DNA of 64,000 nucleotides. It comes from Cupriavidus necator A5-1 (GTDB lineage: Bacteria > Pseudomonadota > Gammaproteobacteria > Burkholderiales > Burkholderiaceae). The translations under genes and the position numbers were made by a program. Numbering within the stretch: position 1 is the stretch's first letter; each line of letters opens with the position of its first letter. The notes below the pieces were generated by a model, which was given only the letters and a program-made list of their open reading frames with translations, made no database searches and had not been told where the DNA came from. Of the stretch, positions 53,388-62,586 are shown in pieces. The stretch lies in NCBI RefSeq assembly GCF_000744095.1, contig NZ_JQLI01000001.1:3286001-3350000 (forward strand), in the 5' to 3' direction.

Positions 53388-54131
53388 TCACTCTCCCAGA
53401 TAGGCACGTTTTACTTCCGCGCTGTACTTGACTTCGTCAGGTGACCCATTAAAGATCCGCTTCCCCGACACAAACACCGAGATCCGGTCGGACAGTCTGA
53501 AGACTGCGTCCATGTCGTGCTCGATCAGCAGGATGGACAGGTCCTTGCCCTTCAGGCTCTTGATGAAGTCGACAAACCAGGGCACCTGGTTCGGGGACAG
53601 GCCGGCCATCGGCTCATCAAGCAGCAGCAGGCGCGGCCTGAGCGCCAGTGCGAGCCCGATTTCCAGTTGGCGCTGCTGGCCATACGACAAGTGGCAGGCC
53701 AGGGTGTGAAGTTCGTCCGCCAACTGGATGCGGTGCGCAACCGAAACCACTTCGTCGCGCAGCTGTTCGACCAATGCCTTGCCAAAGAAGCGGAAGCTTG
53801 CCTTCAGCCGCGACTGAACGCTGATGGCGAGATTCTCGAATACCGAGAGATTGCGGAAAATGCTGGTGATCTGGTAAGAGCGCACCAGGCCCATGTCGGC
53901 GCGCTCGGCCATGCTCAGGCGTGTTATGTCGGTTCCGTAGAATGCAATGGATCCCTTATCCGGATGCAGACCGCCGGCGAGCTGCGATATGAACGTGGTC
54001 TTGCCTGCTCCGTTTGGCCCGATCAGCGCGTGGATCTGGTTGTCCGTGATGTCGAAGTCGACATGATCGGTGGCCATCAGTCCGCCAAAGCGCTTGACGA
54101 GGCCCCTTACCGATAAAACTTGCTCAGCCAT
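53388..54131 (-). CDS. livG: ABC transporter ATP-binding protein LivG
   Basis: A 247-residue ATPase. Walker A GPNGAGKTTFISQLAGG, signature LSYGQQRQLEIGLAL, Walker B LLLDEPMAGLSP and the LivG end DEVKYSAEVKRAYLGE. I start at MAEQVLSVRG (54131), which overlaps the last codons of livM by 8 bases. It pairs with LivF in the HAAT importer. Confidence 0.92.
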   Translation of the reverse strand: MAEQVLSVRGLVKRFGGLMATDHVDFDITDNQIHALIGPNGAGKTTFISQLAGGLHPDKGSIAFYGTDITRLSMAERADMGLVRSYQITSIFRNLSVFENLAISVQSRLKASFRFFGKALVEQLRDEVVSVAHRIQLADELHTLACHLSYGQQRQLEIGLALALRPRLLLLDEPMAGLSPNQVPWFVDFIKSLKGKDLSILLIEHDMDAVFRLSDRISVFVSGKRIFNGSPDEVKYSAEVKRAYLGE

Positions 54132-55131
54132 TACCCACCTCGCTCGACGAACGGCGCTGCGCCGCATGCGGGACGCGGACGCGCCACCGCAGGCCGGTCA
54201 ATCCTTCCGGCACACGCATGACAACCAGGATGACAAAGACGCCCATGGCGATCTGCCAGTACCTGGTCAGGTGTGGCAGCACTTCTTCCAGCACACAAAA
54301 TACGATGGCACCTACAGCGCCACCCCAGAAGTTCACGCTGCCGCCGAGGATCACCATCATGAGCAGGTTGCCGGATTGCAGCCAGCTGAACAGGTTCGGA
54401 CTGGCATAACTATTCTGGTTGGCCAGCAGTGCACCGGACAGCCCTGCCGCGGCACCGGCGATCGCGAACACCATCAGCTTGTACCTGTAGGTGCGGTAGC
54501 CGAGCGCTTGCATCCGGGTTTCGTTTTCCTTGATGCCTTTCATCACGCGCCCCAGCGGCGACCGGATCAGGAAGCGGAAGAACAGGTTCGCCAGGACCAC
54601 GGTAGCGAGGACCACGTAATAGAACGTGACGTTGTCACCAGTATCGAGACCGAAGCCAAGCCTGGAGCGGTGCGCCATGTTGATGCCCTCGTCGCCACCG
54701 TACATCTTCAGCGATTCAAACAAATAGAACGTCATCTGGGCGAAGGCAAGCGTGATCATGATGAAGTAAGCGCCCTTCGTGCGCAGCGAGATCATGCCGA
54801 TCACCACCGCCAGCAACGCCGACACCATGACGGCAATCGGCCAGGCGATCCACGCGGAATCCGTACCAGGCAGCAAGCCGACCGGTGCCGTCAGTTCCTT
54901 TGACAAGATGGCGACCACGAATGCGCCGGTGCCAAAGAAGGCGGCGTGACCAAAAGATACGAGGGCCAGCTCGCCGACCAGCAGTCGCAGGCTGGTTGCG
55001 GCCAGGGCCAGGATCAGCACACGCGTGGCGAAGCCGACGTAGAAGCTGCCGCCGAACGCCTCTGCCATCGCGGGGAAAGCGATCAGCAGGACGGCAAGCA
55101 GTGCCCAGGCAATGTGAGAATGAGCTTTCAT
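54124..55131 (-). CDS. livM: ABC transporter permease LivM
   Basis: A 335-residue inner-membrane permease with about nine helices. Family features are RVLILALAATSLRLLVGELALVSFGHAAFFGTGAF and VMKGIKENETRMQALGYRTYRYKLMVFAIAGAAAGLSGAL, the EAA-like loop for LivG/LivF contact. It follows livH by 7 bases and overlaps livG by 8. Confidence 0.93.
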   Translation of the reverse strand: MKAHSHIAWALLAVLLIAFPAMAEAFGGSFYVGFATRVLILALAATSLRLLVGELALVSFGHAAFFGTGAFVVAILSKELTAPVGLLPGTDSAWIAWPIAVMVSALLAVVIGMISLRTKGAYFIMITLAFAQMTFYLFESLKMYGGDEGINMAHRSRLGFGLDTGDNVTFYYVVLATVVLANLFFRFLIRSPLGRVMKGIKENETRMQALGYRTYRYKLMVFAIAGAAAGLSGALLANQNSYASPNLFSWLQSGNLLMMVILGGSVNFWGGAVGAIVFCVLEEVLPHLTRYWQIAMGVFVILVVMRVPEGLTGLRWRVRVPHAAQRRSSSEVGNG

Positions 55132-55138
55132 GACAGCC

Positions 55139-56050
55139 TCAGCGCGAGAAAAGACCTTGCGGCCGCCAGTACAAGACCAGCGCCATGAGTAGATAGATCG
55201 ATACGGCGGACAGCGTAGATGCCAGCGATTCGGCCAGCCCCTGGTCCGGCAAGCTGCGCAGCGCCATCGGAATCATCGCCCGGCCCAGCGCATCGACAAT
55301 GCCGACGAGCACTGCGCCGGCAAGCGCACCCTGGACGGAACCGATGCCACCGATCACCACCACCACGAAGGCCAGGATCAGGATGCTCTCGCCCATGCCG
55401 ACATTGATCGACAGCAAAGGACCGAGCAGGCCTCCGGCGATGGCGCACAGCGCCGCGCCGAGACCAAAGACGAGCGAGAACACAAGGTTGATATTCGCCC
55501 CCATGGCACAGGCCATCTCGCGGTCGGACGCGCCCGCCCGGATCCACATGCCCACTCGCGTCTTCTTGATGAGCAGCGCCAGCAGTGCGGCGATCAGCAG
55601 GCCGACGGCGATAATGAACAGCCGGAAGACCGGATATTCGAAGCTGCCGACGAGCGGCACGGACGCACTCAACGAGGCCGGCATGCTGGTCATGATCGGC
55701 TGCGCCCCCCAGATCTCCTGCACCGCCTGGTTGGCGATCAGGATGATGCCGAAGGTGACAAGCACCTGGGTAAGATGGTCCTTGTCATAGAGCCGGCGCA
55801 ACAGGCTCATTTCGAGCAGGATGCCAATCGCCGCGGTCAGCGCCACGCCGCCGACCAGCCCTATCAGGAAGCTGTCCGTCTTCAGGGTCAGCGTGGCGAC
55901 CAGATAGGCGCCGATCATGTACAGCGACCCATGCGCCAGATTGATCATGTTCATGATGCCGAACACGAGCGTCAGGCCCGCCGACAGCAGAAACAGCATG
56001 AGCCCGAACTGCACGCCGTTGAGGAGCTGTTCGAACAGAAAAACCAGCAT
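55139..56050 (-). CDS. livH: ABC transporter permease LivH
   Basis: A 303-residue permease with about eight helices. It opens with FLFEQLLNGVQFGLMLFLLSAGLTLVFGIMNMINLAHGS, the classic LivH start, and has IRAGASDREMACAMGANINLVFSLVFGLGAALCAIAGGL as the cytoplasmic coupling loop. It is 24 bases after livK. Confidence 0.93.
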   Translation of the reverse strand: MLVFLFEQLLNGVQFGLMLFLLSAGLTLVFGIMNMINLAHGSLYMIGAYLVATLTLKTDSFLIGLVGGVALTAAIGILLEMSLLRRLYDKDHLTQVLVTFGIILIANQAVQEIWGAQPIMTSMPASLSASVPLVGSFEYPVFRLFIIAVGLLIAALLALLIKKTRVGMWIRAGASDREMACAMGANINLVFSLVFGLGAALCAIAGGLLGPLLSINVGMGESILILAFVVVVIGGIGSVQGALAGAVLVGIVDALGRAMIPMALRSLPDQGLAESLASTLSAVSIYLLMALVLYWRPQGLFSR

Positions 56051-56074
56051 GATGTACTCCTTCCAACCGTTACC

Positions 56075-57262
56075 CTATTTCGCCGCGAGCTTGCATTCGC
56101 CCACGTAGGGATCGCTCTGGTCGGCATATACCGGCGTGCTGCTGACGGTCTTGTTGGTCAGCTGGCCCTTCTCGTTCTTCACCACCTGGCGCAAGTAGAT
56201 GTGCTGGGTCGCGTTCTGGTTTGAGGAGAACTTGAAGTAGCTGCGCACCGATTCGTACTTTGCCGACATGATCGCGTCGTGCAGTACCTTGTCATCCTTG
56301 TATTTGCCCTTGCTGTCGCGAATTGCAGCATCCAGCAGCAGTCCGACCTCATAGCCCTGCGAGGCGTAGCTCGACGCCGGTCGCTTGAATTCCTTCTCGA
56401 AATCCTCGACGAATTTCCTGTTGACCGCGTTGGGAAGGTCCGGGCTCCACTGGCTGGTGTTGTAGATGCCGACGGCTGCATCGCCGAGCGCAGGCAGGGT
56501 GTCCGCGTCGACGGCGAAGCCGGCAGTGACCAGGTCGATCTTCTTGTTCAGGCCGGCCTGGTTGAACTGCTTGACAAAATTGATCGCCATCGGCCCCCAC
56601 AGTGCGAAGAAGACCGCGTCAGGTTTGGCGGCGCGGATCTGGCCGATTTCTACCGAGAAATCCAGCTGGCCCACCTTGTTGCGGGCGCGGCCTGCGATCT
56701 CGCCCTTGTATTCTTTCTCGAAGCCCTCGGCATGCTCGCGACCTGCTTGGTAGTTCGGCGCAATCACGAATATCCGCTTGTACCCCTTCTGGGTGGCGAA
56801 GCGGCCAGCGGCCTCGGACAGCGCGCTGGTATGCCAGGTAGGATTGAAGTAATAGTAATTGCACGAGGCCCCGGCGAGCTCCTTGGGGCCTGCGTTGGAA
56901 TTGACGAAGAAGATCTTGTCCTTGAACGCCGTTGGTGCCACCGCCAGCATCACGTTGGTGAATGCCATGCCGGTGATGATGTCGACATTCTCGCTTTTGG
57001 CCATGCGCTCGTAGACCTGCTTGCCGGTATCCGGGTTGGCCTGGTCGTCGCCGTAGGCCACGACTGTGTCGACACCGCCCAGCTTGCCCCCCTTATGCTT
57101 GAGCGCGAGATTGAATCCGTCTTTCATGTCGGTCGACAGGGTCGACAGTGGTCCGGTGAGGGAACCGATGAAACCTATCCTGATTGGGTCAGCGGCCTGT
57201 GCAGTCGCCGTGCAGGACAGGGCGATGGCAGTGAAGGCAATCCATCTCTTTGCTTGAAGCAT
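56075..57262 (-). CDS. livK: ABC transporter periplasmic substrate-binding protein LivK
   Basis: A 395-residue Liv/HAAT receptor. I start at MLQAKRW (57262) after AGAGGAG; residues 1-23 are a Sec signal ending AQA. The mature part begins ADPIRIGFIGSLTGPLSTLST, typical of the type I periplasmic fold. Cleft residues and TNVMLAVAP, FVIAPNYQAGREHAEGF and GYEVGLLLDAAI follow. The relative position beside meta-cleavage genes and a porin suggests an aromatic or acid ligand rather than leucine. Ligand is inference. Confidence 0.9.
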   Translation of the reverse strand: MLQAKRWIAFTAIALSCTATAQAADPIRIGFIGSLTGPLSTLSTDMKDGFNLALKHKGGKLGGVDTVVAYGDDQANPDTGKQVYERMAKSENVDIITGMAFTNVMLAVAPTAFKDKIFFVNSNAGPKELAGASCNYYYFNPTWHTSALSEAAGRFATQKGYKRIFVIAPNYQAGREHAEGFEKEYKGEIAGRARNKVGQLDFSVEIGQIRAAKPDAVFFALWGPMAINFVKQFNQAGLNKKIDLVTAGFAVDADTLPALGDAAVGIYNTSQWSPDLPNAVNRKFVEDFEKEFKRPASSYASQGYEVGLLLDAAIRDSKGKYKDDKVLHDAIMSAKYESVRSYFKFSSNQNATQHIYLRQVVKNEKGQLTNKTVSSTPVYADQSDPYVGECKLAAK

Positions 57263-57445
57263 GTGCGTCTCCTCTTTGTGTACTTGTGGTCCGTCTATTC
57301 CCGGCGGCCACTGTGTGCAAAGCGCATTGCGTGCGGCAATACGGAATGCATGCAGAATGATTCTGTGGGGGCCAGATGTAGCCTGAAGACTGGCTGGCTG
57401 GATCCTCAAGGGGCGCCGCCCCCGGCGCCATGCAAAATGACTCGC

Positions 57446-58537
57446 CTAAAAGATGTGCTTCACGCCGACCATCGCGCCAAACTGGTTCCCACCTGGCGCC
57501 GGGCTGGTACCGGCCTGACCACTGTTGACGGACAAGGCGAGGTTGCCGAGATTGTCGATAAAGCCTGCGGTCGCATACGCCGAGGTCCGTTTTGAGAACG
57601 CATAGCTGCCGCGGCCTGCGAACATCCATGCCTTGTTCGGGCTGTTGTGATAGCGAAGGTGATAGGCCTCTGCATCAACGCTGATCCTCGGCGTGATCGG
57701 GTAGGACGTCCCAAGGTAGTAGAGATCGCTGCGCGGCGTCGCGCTTGCCCGGTTGTCGCGGCGCAGCCATCCGCCCCCGATCTTCGCCTCTCCCACCATG
57801 AAATACCCGTTGAGGGAGAGCCGGTCGTCTGTGAGGGCGCTGCTTGTCAGGCCACCAAAAGCACCAGGCCCGCCTCGTAACGAATCGTAGGCCGCCGCTA
57901 CGCTCCAGCGCGCCGCATCGTATTTCAGGAGCACCGACCACTCGCGACACGCGCGCTGGTCTGCCGGGTTCTCCCCCGCGCAATTGGTGCCGCCCGGGCT
58001 GGGGCCGGCATTGACCGTGTCGCGACCGAAGCTGTAGGTGGCGCCCACCGTCAGGCCACCAAAGGTGCCCTTGTAGGACACGGCGTTGTCCGCGCGCGTA
58101 TTGGGTATGTAACTGTCGAGCGATCCTGAACCAAAGAGATTTGGGCCGAGCATGTCGGGCTCGGCCATGGCCCAGAACAGCATCGTGTACTGGCGCCCGA
58201 TGGCCACCTGCCCCCAGCGCCCGGACAGGCCTACCAGCGCCTGGCGGCCGAACAGCCGCCCTCCCTGGCTCGACGCACCGCTGTCTGGCAGGAAACCCGA
58301 CTCCAGCCAGAAGATCGCTTTGTTACCGCCACCGATGTCTTCGCTCCCGCGCAGGCCCCAACGGGACGGAACGGTACTGGTCAGGCCAGGCATGAAGGTT
58401 TGTGTGTCGCGTGCCTGGCCGACTCCGTTGACGAAGGCGATGCCGGTGTCGATGACTCCATATAACGTCACGTTTTGCGCGGCGGCCCATCCGGGCGCTG
58501 CCATCAGAAGCGCAGCGGCCATCTTACGAATCTTCAT
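57446..58537 (-). CDS. Outer-membrane trimeric porin
   Basis: A 363-residue Gram-negative porin with a signal peptide (residues 1-20, ending AAAQ) and the opening NVTLYGVIDTGIAFVNG. SRWGLRGSEDIGGGNKAIFWLESGF, GRLFGRQALVGL and the terminal GVKHIF with C-terminal Phe are standard. A Cys pair (CAGENPADQRAC) in a loop may form a disulfide. It lies between dmpG and livK in one direction, so it probably admits the operon's substrate across the outer membrane. Confidence 0.93.
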   Translation of the reverse strand: MKIRKMAAALLMAAPGWAAAQNVTLYGVIDTGIAFVNGVGQARDTQTFMPGLTSTVPSRWGLRGSEDIGGGNKAIFWLESGFLPDSGASSQGGRLFGRQALVGLSGRWGQVAIGRQYTMLFWAMAEPDMLGPNLFGSGSLDSYIPNTRADNAVSYKGTFGGLTVGATYSFGRDTVNAGPSPGGTNCAGENPADQRACREWSVLLKYDAARWSVAAAYDSLRGGPGAFGGLTSSALTDDRLSLNGYFMVGEAKIGGGWLRRDNRASATPRSDLYYLGTSYPITPRISVDAEAYHLRYHNSPNKAWMFAGRGSYAFSKRTSAYATAGFIDNLGNLALSVNSGQAGTSPAPGGNQFGAMVGVKHIF

Positions 58538-58675
58538 GTCTCCTCCATTTCTTTCATATAGTTGTTGGCTGACGTTGCGAGAGCGCCACCAAGCCTCCGT
58601 CAAGGTGGTAAATGCCCAGCCGTACGTGCCGGAAATTCCTGTGACCGGTGTTGCAATCCACGGCGAAGGCTGTCG

Positions 58676-59713
58676 CTAAACCTCAGCGGGTTCCCCGCCT
58701 CGTTGCGTAACCAGGTCGAGCGCCACATCGACGATCATGTCCTCCTGGCCGCCCACCATGCGACGCTTGCCCAGTTCCACCAGGATGTCGACGGTTTTCA
58801 GCTTGTAGCGTGCCGCTGCGGCTTCGGCGTGGCGCAGGAAGCTCGAATAGACGCCGGCGTAGCCCAGGGCCAGAGTTTCCCGGTCCACGCGTACTGGCCT
58901 GTCCTGCAACGGGCGTACGATGTCGTCGGCGGCATCCATCAGGGTGTAGAGGTCGCAGCCGTGCTTCCAGCCCAGTCGGCTGGCGGCTGCGATGAACACC
59001 TCCAGCGGCGCGTTCCCTGCGCCTGCGCCCATGCCGGCCAGGCTCGCGTCCACACGGTCGCAGCCCTCTTCCACCGCAACGATGGAGTTGGCTACGCCCA
59101 GGCTCAGGTTGTGGTGGGCGTGAATGCCTGTCTGGGTCTCCGACTTGAGCACGTCCTTGAAGGCGCGGAAACGATCGCGCACATCGCTCATGTTCAGCGC
59201 CCCACCGGAATCGACCACGTAGATGCACTGCGCGCCATAGCTTTCCATCAGCTTCGCCTGCTGCGCCAGCGCAGCAGGATCGGTCATATGACTCATCATC
59301 AGAAAGCCAACGGCATCCATGCCGAGTTCGCGCGCGAATGCAATGTGCTGGCGCGAGACGTCCGCCTCGGTGCAGTGCGTGGCGACGCGCACGACCCTCG
59401 CGCCCGCATCGTAGGCAGCGCGCAGGTCGTGCACCGTGCCCACTCCGGGCAAAAGCAGCGTCGCCACCTTGGCGCGACGCACGGTATCGGCTACCGCGGC
59501 GATCCACTCGACATCGGTATGCGCGCCGAAGCCATAGTTGAAGCTCGAGCCAGAGAGGCCGTCACCGTGCGCAACCTCGATCGAGTCCACGCCCGCTGCG
59601 TCCAGCGCGGCGGCAATGCGGCGCACGTGGCCCAGGCTGTACTGGTGGCAGATGGCGTGGCTGCCGTCGCGCAGGGTGACATCCGAGATATAAAGCTTCT
59701 TGTTCAGATCCAT
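58676..59713 (-). CDS. dmpG: 4-Hydroxy-2-oxovalerate aldolase
   Basis: A 345-residue DmpG/BphI/MhpE-type aldolase that splits 4-hydroxy-2-oxovalerate into pyruvate and acetaldehyde. The N-terminus [18 protein letters not shown] has the catalytic Asp and His, [11 protein letters not shown] the metal ligands, and [19 protein letters not shown] the DRE-TIM signature. It forms a channelled complex with the acetaldehyde dehydrogenase encoded 21 bases upstream. I start at MDLNKKLY after AGGAGACAG. Confidence 0.95.
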   Translation of the reverse strand: MDLNKKLYISDVTLRDGSHAICHQYSLGHVRRIAAALDAAGVDSIEVAHGDGLSGSSFNYGFGAHTDVEWIAAVADTVRRAKVATLLLPGVGTVHDLRAAYDAGARVVRVATHCTEADVSRQHIAFARELGMDAVGFLMMSHMTDPAALAQQAKLMESYGAQCIYVVDSGGALNMSDVRDRFRAFKDVLKSETQTGIHAHHNLSLGVANSIVAVEEGCDRVDASLAGMGAGAGNAPLEVFIAAASRLGWKHGCDLYTLMDAADDIVRPLQDRPVRVDRETLALGYAGVYSSFLRHAEAAAARYKLKTVDILVELGKRRMVGGQEDMIVDVALDLVTQRGGEPAEV

Positions 59714-59734
59714 GTCTGTCTCCTTCTGCACCGG

Positions 59735-60679
59735 TCAGGCGGCTGCCAGGCTGGTCTCGGCCAGGCGCTCGGCGCAGGCCAGCGCGGCGCTGGTCATGAT
59801 GTCGAGATTGCCGGCATAGGCCGGCAGGTAGTGAGCGGCGCCCTCCACTTCCAGGAACACGGTGGTTTTCAATCCGCTGGCGGGCCCGATGCCCGGCACG
59901 TTCAGCGGCGCGGAAGCGGGAATGCGCTCAAACTGCACGCGCTGCTTGACTCGGTAACCTGGAACATAGGCCTGGACGGCCTGCACCATCTGCGCAATGC
60001 TCGCCTCGATTTCCGCCTCGTCGGCAGCATCGGACAGCGTGAACACCGTATCGCGCATGATCAGCGGCGGCTCGGCGGGGTTCAGCACGATGATGGCCTT
60101 GCCGCGTGCGGCGCCGCCGACCGAGCAGATCGCCTGGCTGGTGGTCTCGGTGAACTCGTCAATATTGGCGCGCGTGCCCGGCCCGGCCGACTTGCTGGAG
60201 ATCGACGCCACGATCTCGGCGTAGTGCACCTTCGCCACGCGCGATACCGCCGCCACCATCGGAATGGTGGCCTGGCCGCCGCAGGTGACCATATTGATAT
60301 TGCTGGCCTCCAGGTGCTGGTCGAGGTTGACCACCGGCACCACATAGGGGCCGATCGCCGCCGGCGTCAGGTCGATCACCCGCACGCCGTGCTGCTGCAG
60401 CAACTGGTTATGGTGCGCGTGCGCGCCGGCCGAAGTGGCGTCGAAAGCGATGCGGATATCGCCAAAGGTCTCCATCGCCAGCAGGCCTTCGATGCCCCCG
60501 GCGGTAGTCGGCACGCCCAGGCGCGCGGCGCGCGCCAGGCCGTCGGAGGCGGGATCGATGCCGACCATCGCGCCCATCTCCAGATGACGGCCGTGCCGCA
60601 TCACCTTGATCATCAGGTCGGTGCCGATATTGCCCGAGCCGATGATGGCAACCTTGTGCTTGCCTGCTTTCATGTCCAT
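59735..60679 (-). CDS. dmpF: Acetaldehyde dehydrogenase (acylating)
   Basis: A 314-residue DmpF/BphJ-type enzyme turning acetaldehyde, CoA and NAD into acetyl-CoA. The Rossmann motif [13 protein letters not shown] opens the protein, the nucleophilic Cys133 is in [11 protein letters not shown], and [19 protein letters not shown] is typical. It directly precedes the aldolase gene, with which it forms a complex. Its product feeds the TCA cycle, the end of the meta pathway. Confidence 0.95.
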   Translation of the reverse strand: MDMKAGKHKVAIIGSGNIGTDLMIKVMRHGRHLEMGAMVGIDPASDGLARAARLGVPTTAGGIEGLLAMETFGDIRIAFDATSAGAHAHHNQLLQQHGVRVIDLTPAAIGPYVVPVVNLDQHLEASNINMVTCGGQATIPMVAAVSRVAKVHYAEIVASISSKSAGPGTRANIDEFTETTSQAICSVGGAARGKAIIVLNPAEPPLIMRDTVFTLSDAADEAEIEASIAQMVQAVQAYVPGYRVKQRVQFERIPASAPLNVPGIGPASGLKTTVFLEVEGAAHYLPAYAGNLDIMTSAALACAERLAETSLAAA

Positions 60680-60719
60680 GCTGACTCTCCCTTGCCGCCG
60701 CTGTCCGTTAGCGGCCTGA

Positions 60720-60911
60720 TTAGCGGCCCAATTCCTTGGCTGATTTCCCGCCGATGCCGAAATGCGCCTTGGGCATTTCGGTGATCAGCACACGCACGGA
60801 TTCGCGCGGGACGCCGATCGACGCCACCGCCGCGTCAGTGAGCGCGCCGATCAGGCCCACCTTCTGTTCCTCGGTCCTTCCTTCCATCAGGAAAACTTGC
60901 ATGATGGGCAT
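60720..60911 (-). CDS. dmpI: 4-Oxalocrotonate tautomerase
   Basis: A 63-residue tautomerase, the canonical size. The start [17 protein letters not shown] leaves catalytic Pro1 after Met removal; Arg residues in EGRTEEQK and [14 protein letters not shown] form the active site. It isomerises 2-hydroxymuconate (4-oxalocrotonate) in the dehydrogenase branch of meta cleavage. It lies between dmpH and dmpF in the operon. Confidence 0.93.
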   Translation of the reverse strand: MPIMQVFLMEGRTEEQKVGLIGALTDAAVASIGVPRESVRVLITEMPKAHFGIGGKSAKELGR

Positions 60912-60974
60912 TGCCTTACTCCTGTCATTTGTCATTGGGAGCACACAGTCTTGCTCCCGCCGGTTGTGCTGCTA

Positions 60975-61763
60975 TCAGACAAAACGCATCGATACCGTCC
61001 CCAGGTGCTGGTAGCGCACGGTGACGTTGTCGCCCGCCTGCACCGCCACCGCCTCGGTCACGCCGCCGGTCATGATGAAGGTGCCGGCCGGCAGTTCGCG
61101 CCCGCGCGCACCCAGCATGTTGGCCAGCATGGCCACGCTGCTGGCCGGGTGGCCGAGCACGGCGGCGCCGGCGGCGGTGGCGACCACTTCGCCGTTCTTT
61201 TCCATCACCACGCCGAGGTTCTTCAGGTCGATGCCATCGGCGCTGCGATGCGTGCCGCCCACCACGAAGCGGGCCGAGGAGGTGTTGTCCGCAATCACGC
61301 TCTTCAGGTCGAAACGGAAGTTCTCGTAGCGCGAGTCGATCACCTCCACCGCCGGCAGCACGAAATCGGTGGCGGCCAGCACGTCGCCGATATGGCAGCC
61401 GGGCCCCTTGAGCGGGCACTTGAGGACGAAGGCGATCTCGGCCTCCACCTTGGGATGGATCAGCGATGCGGTATCGATGGCGCCACCATCCATGCAGGCG
61501 CCGTAGTCGGTCAGGAAGCCGTAGACCGGATCGGTCACGCCCATCTGGCGCATCTTGGCGAACGAGGTCAGCCCCATCTTGAGACCGGCAATGCGCGTGC
61601 CGCGCGCCTCCTTGCGTGCCCGGATCGCGTCCTGGACGGCGTAGGCGTCGTCCCAGTCGATGTCGGGATGGTCGTCGGTGATCTTGCGCACCGGCTCGCG
61701 GTTGAGTTCGGCGTTCTCCAGGTGCTCGGCGAGCTGCTGGATGATGTCTTGGGTGAGATGCAT
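60975..61763 (-). CDS. dmpH: 4-Oxalocrotonate (2-oxo-3-hexenedioate) decarboxylase
   Basis: A 262-residue FAH-fold decarboxylase of the DmpH type. Metal residues appear in HPKVEAEIAFVLKCPL and VEVIDSRYENFRFDLKSVIADNTSS, as in the MhpD/DmpE superfamily. It works in a complex with the hydratase DmpE, encoded just upstream, giving 2-hydroxypenta-2,4-dienoate. The ATG at 61763 is chosen because homologues begin MHLTQDIIQQLAEHLENAE. The DmpH rather than DmpE call follows from GHIAD-type residues and order. Confidence 0.9.
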   Translation of the reverse strand: MHLTQDIIQQLAEHLENAELNREPVRKITDDHPDIDWDDAYAVQDAIRARKEARGTRIAGLKMGLTSFAKMRQMGVTDPVYGFLTDYGACMDGGAIDTASLIHPKVEAEIAFVLKCPLKGPGCHIGDVLAATDFVLPAVEVIDSRYENFRFDLKSVIADNTSSARFVVGGTHRSADGIDLKNLGVVMEKNGEVVATAAGAAVLGHPASSVAMLANMLGARGRELPAGTFIMTGGVTEAVAVQAGDNVTVRYQHLGTVSMRFV

Positions 61764-61795
61764 GGCGATGTCGTGGGATGCTATGGGGAATCCGT

Positions 61796-62578
61796 TCAGA
61801 TGAAGCGCACGCCGGCCGAGCCGATGCCGCCCAGGCTGATGCGAAGCTGGTCGCCAGCCTGGACCGGCGCCATCGCGGCCAGCGAGCCGGACAGGATCAC
61901 CTCGCCCTTCTTCAGCCCCATGCCGAGACGGCCCAGCGTATTGGCCAGCCACGCCACGGCGTTGGCGGGATGGCCGAGCGCGGCGGCACCGGCACCGGTG
62001 GCGACGATCTCGCCGTTCTTCTCCAGCGTCATGCCGACCGTGCCGAGATCGAGCCCGCGCGGGTCCACGGCAACATCGCCCAGCACGAATACGCCCGAGG
62101 ACGCGTTATCCGCCACCGTGTCCTGGATGCGGATCTTCCAGTCGCGGATGCGCGAGTCGACGATCTCGAAGCAGGGCAGCACGTAGGCGGTGGCGCGCAG
62201 CACATCGGCATTGGTGACGCCCGGGCCTTCCAGGTCTTCCTTGAGCACGAAAGCGATCTCCCCTTCGGCCTTGGGCGCGATCAGCGTGTCGGCGGCAATG
62301 GCGGCGCCATCGCCGTAGACCATGCCGGACAGCAGGTGCCCGAAGTCGGGCTGGCGCACATCGAGCATGTCCATCACCACCCGGCTGGTCACGCCGATCT
62401 TCTTGCCGATGACACGCTCGCCGGCATCCAGCCGATGCTGCACCATGGCAAGCTGGATGCCGTAGGCGTCATCGATGGACAGATCCGGATAGCTTTCAGT
62501 CAGCGGCGCGATGGGCTGGCGCGCGGAAAGCGCATGGTGAAGGCCAGCAGCGATATCGAGGATTTGTTCTGGTTTCAT
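61796..62578 (-). CDS. dmpE: 2-Oxopent-4-enoate (2-hydroxypentadienoate) hydratase
   Basis: A 260-residue hydratase of the MhpD/DmpE family. KKIGVTSRVVMDML, APKAEGEIAFVLKEDLEGPG and CFEIVDSRIRDWKIRIQDTVADNASS are hallmarks, with Glu metal ligands. It hydrates 2-hydroxypenta-2,4-dienoate to 4-hydroxy-2-oxovalerate, the DmpG substrate. It is 8 bases after dmpC and 32 before dmpH. Confidence 0.92.
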   Translation of the reverse strand: MKPEQILDIAAGLHHALSARQPIAPLTESYPDLSIDDAYGIQLAMVQHRLDAGERVIGKKIGVTSRVVMDMLDVRQPDFGHLLSGMVYGDGAAIAADTLIAPKAEGEIAFVLKEDLEGPGVTNADVLRATAYVLPCFEIVDSRIRDWKIRIQDTVADNASSGVFVLGDVAVDPRGLDLGTVGMTLEKNGEIVATGAGAAALGHPANAVAWLANTLGRLGMGLKKGEVILSGSLAAMAPVQAGDQLRISLGGIGSAGVRFI

Positions 62579-62586
62579 GGCCCGGC

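Noticed and set aside
58562..60784. A 740-codon plus-strand frame opposite dmpG and dmpF
   Set aside because: It mirrors two well-conserved meta-cleavage genes and shows shadow-frame composition.
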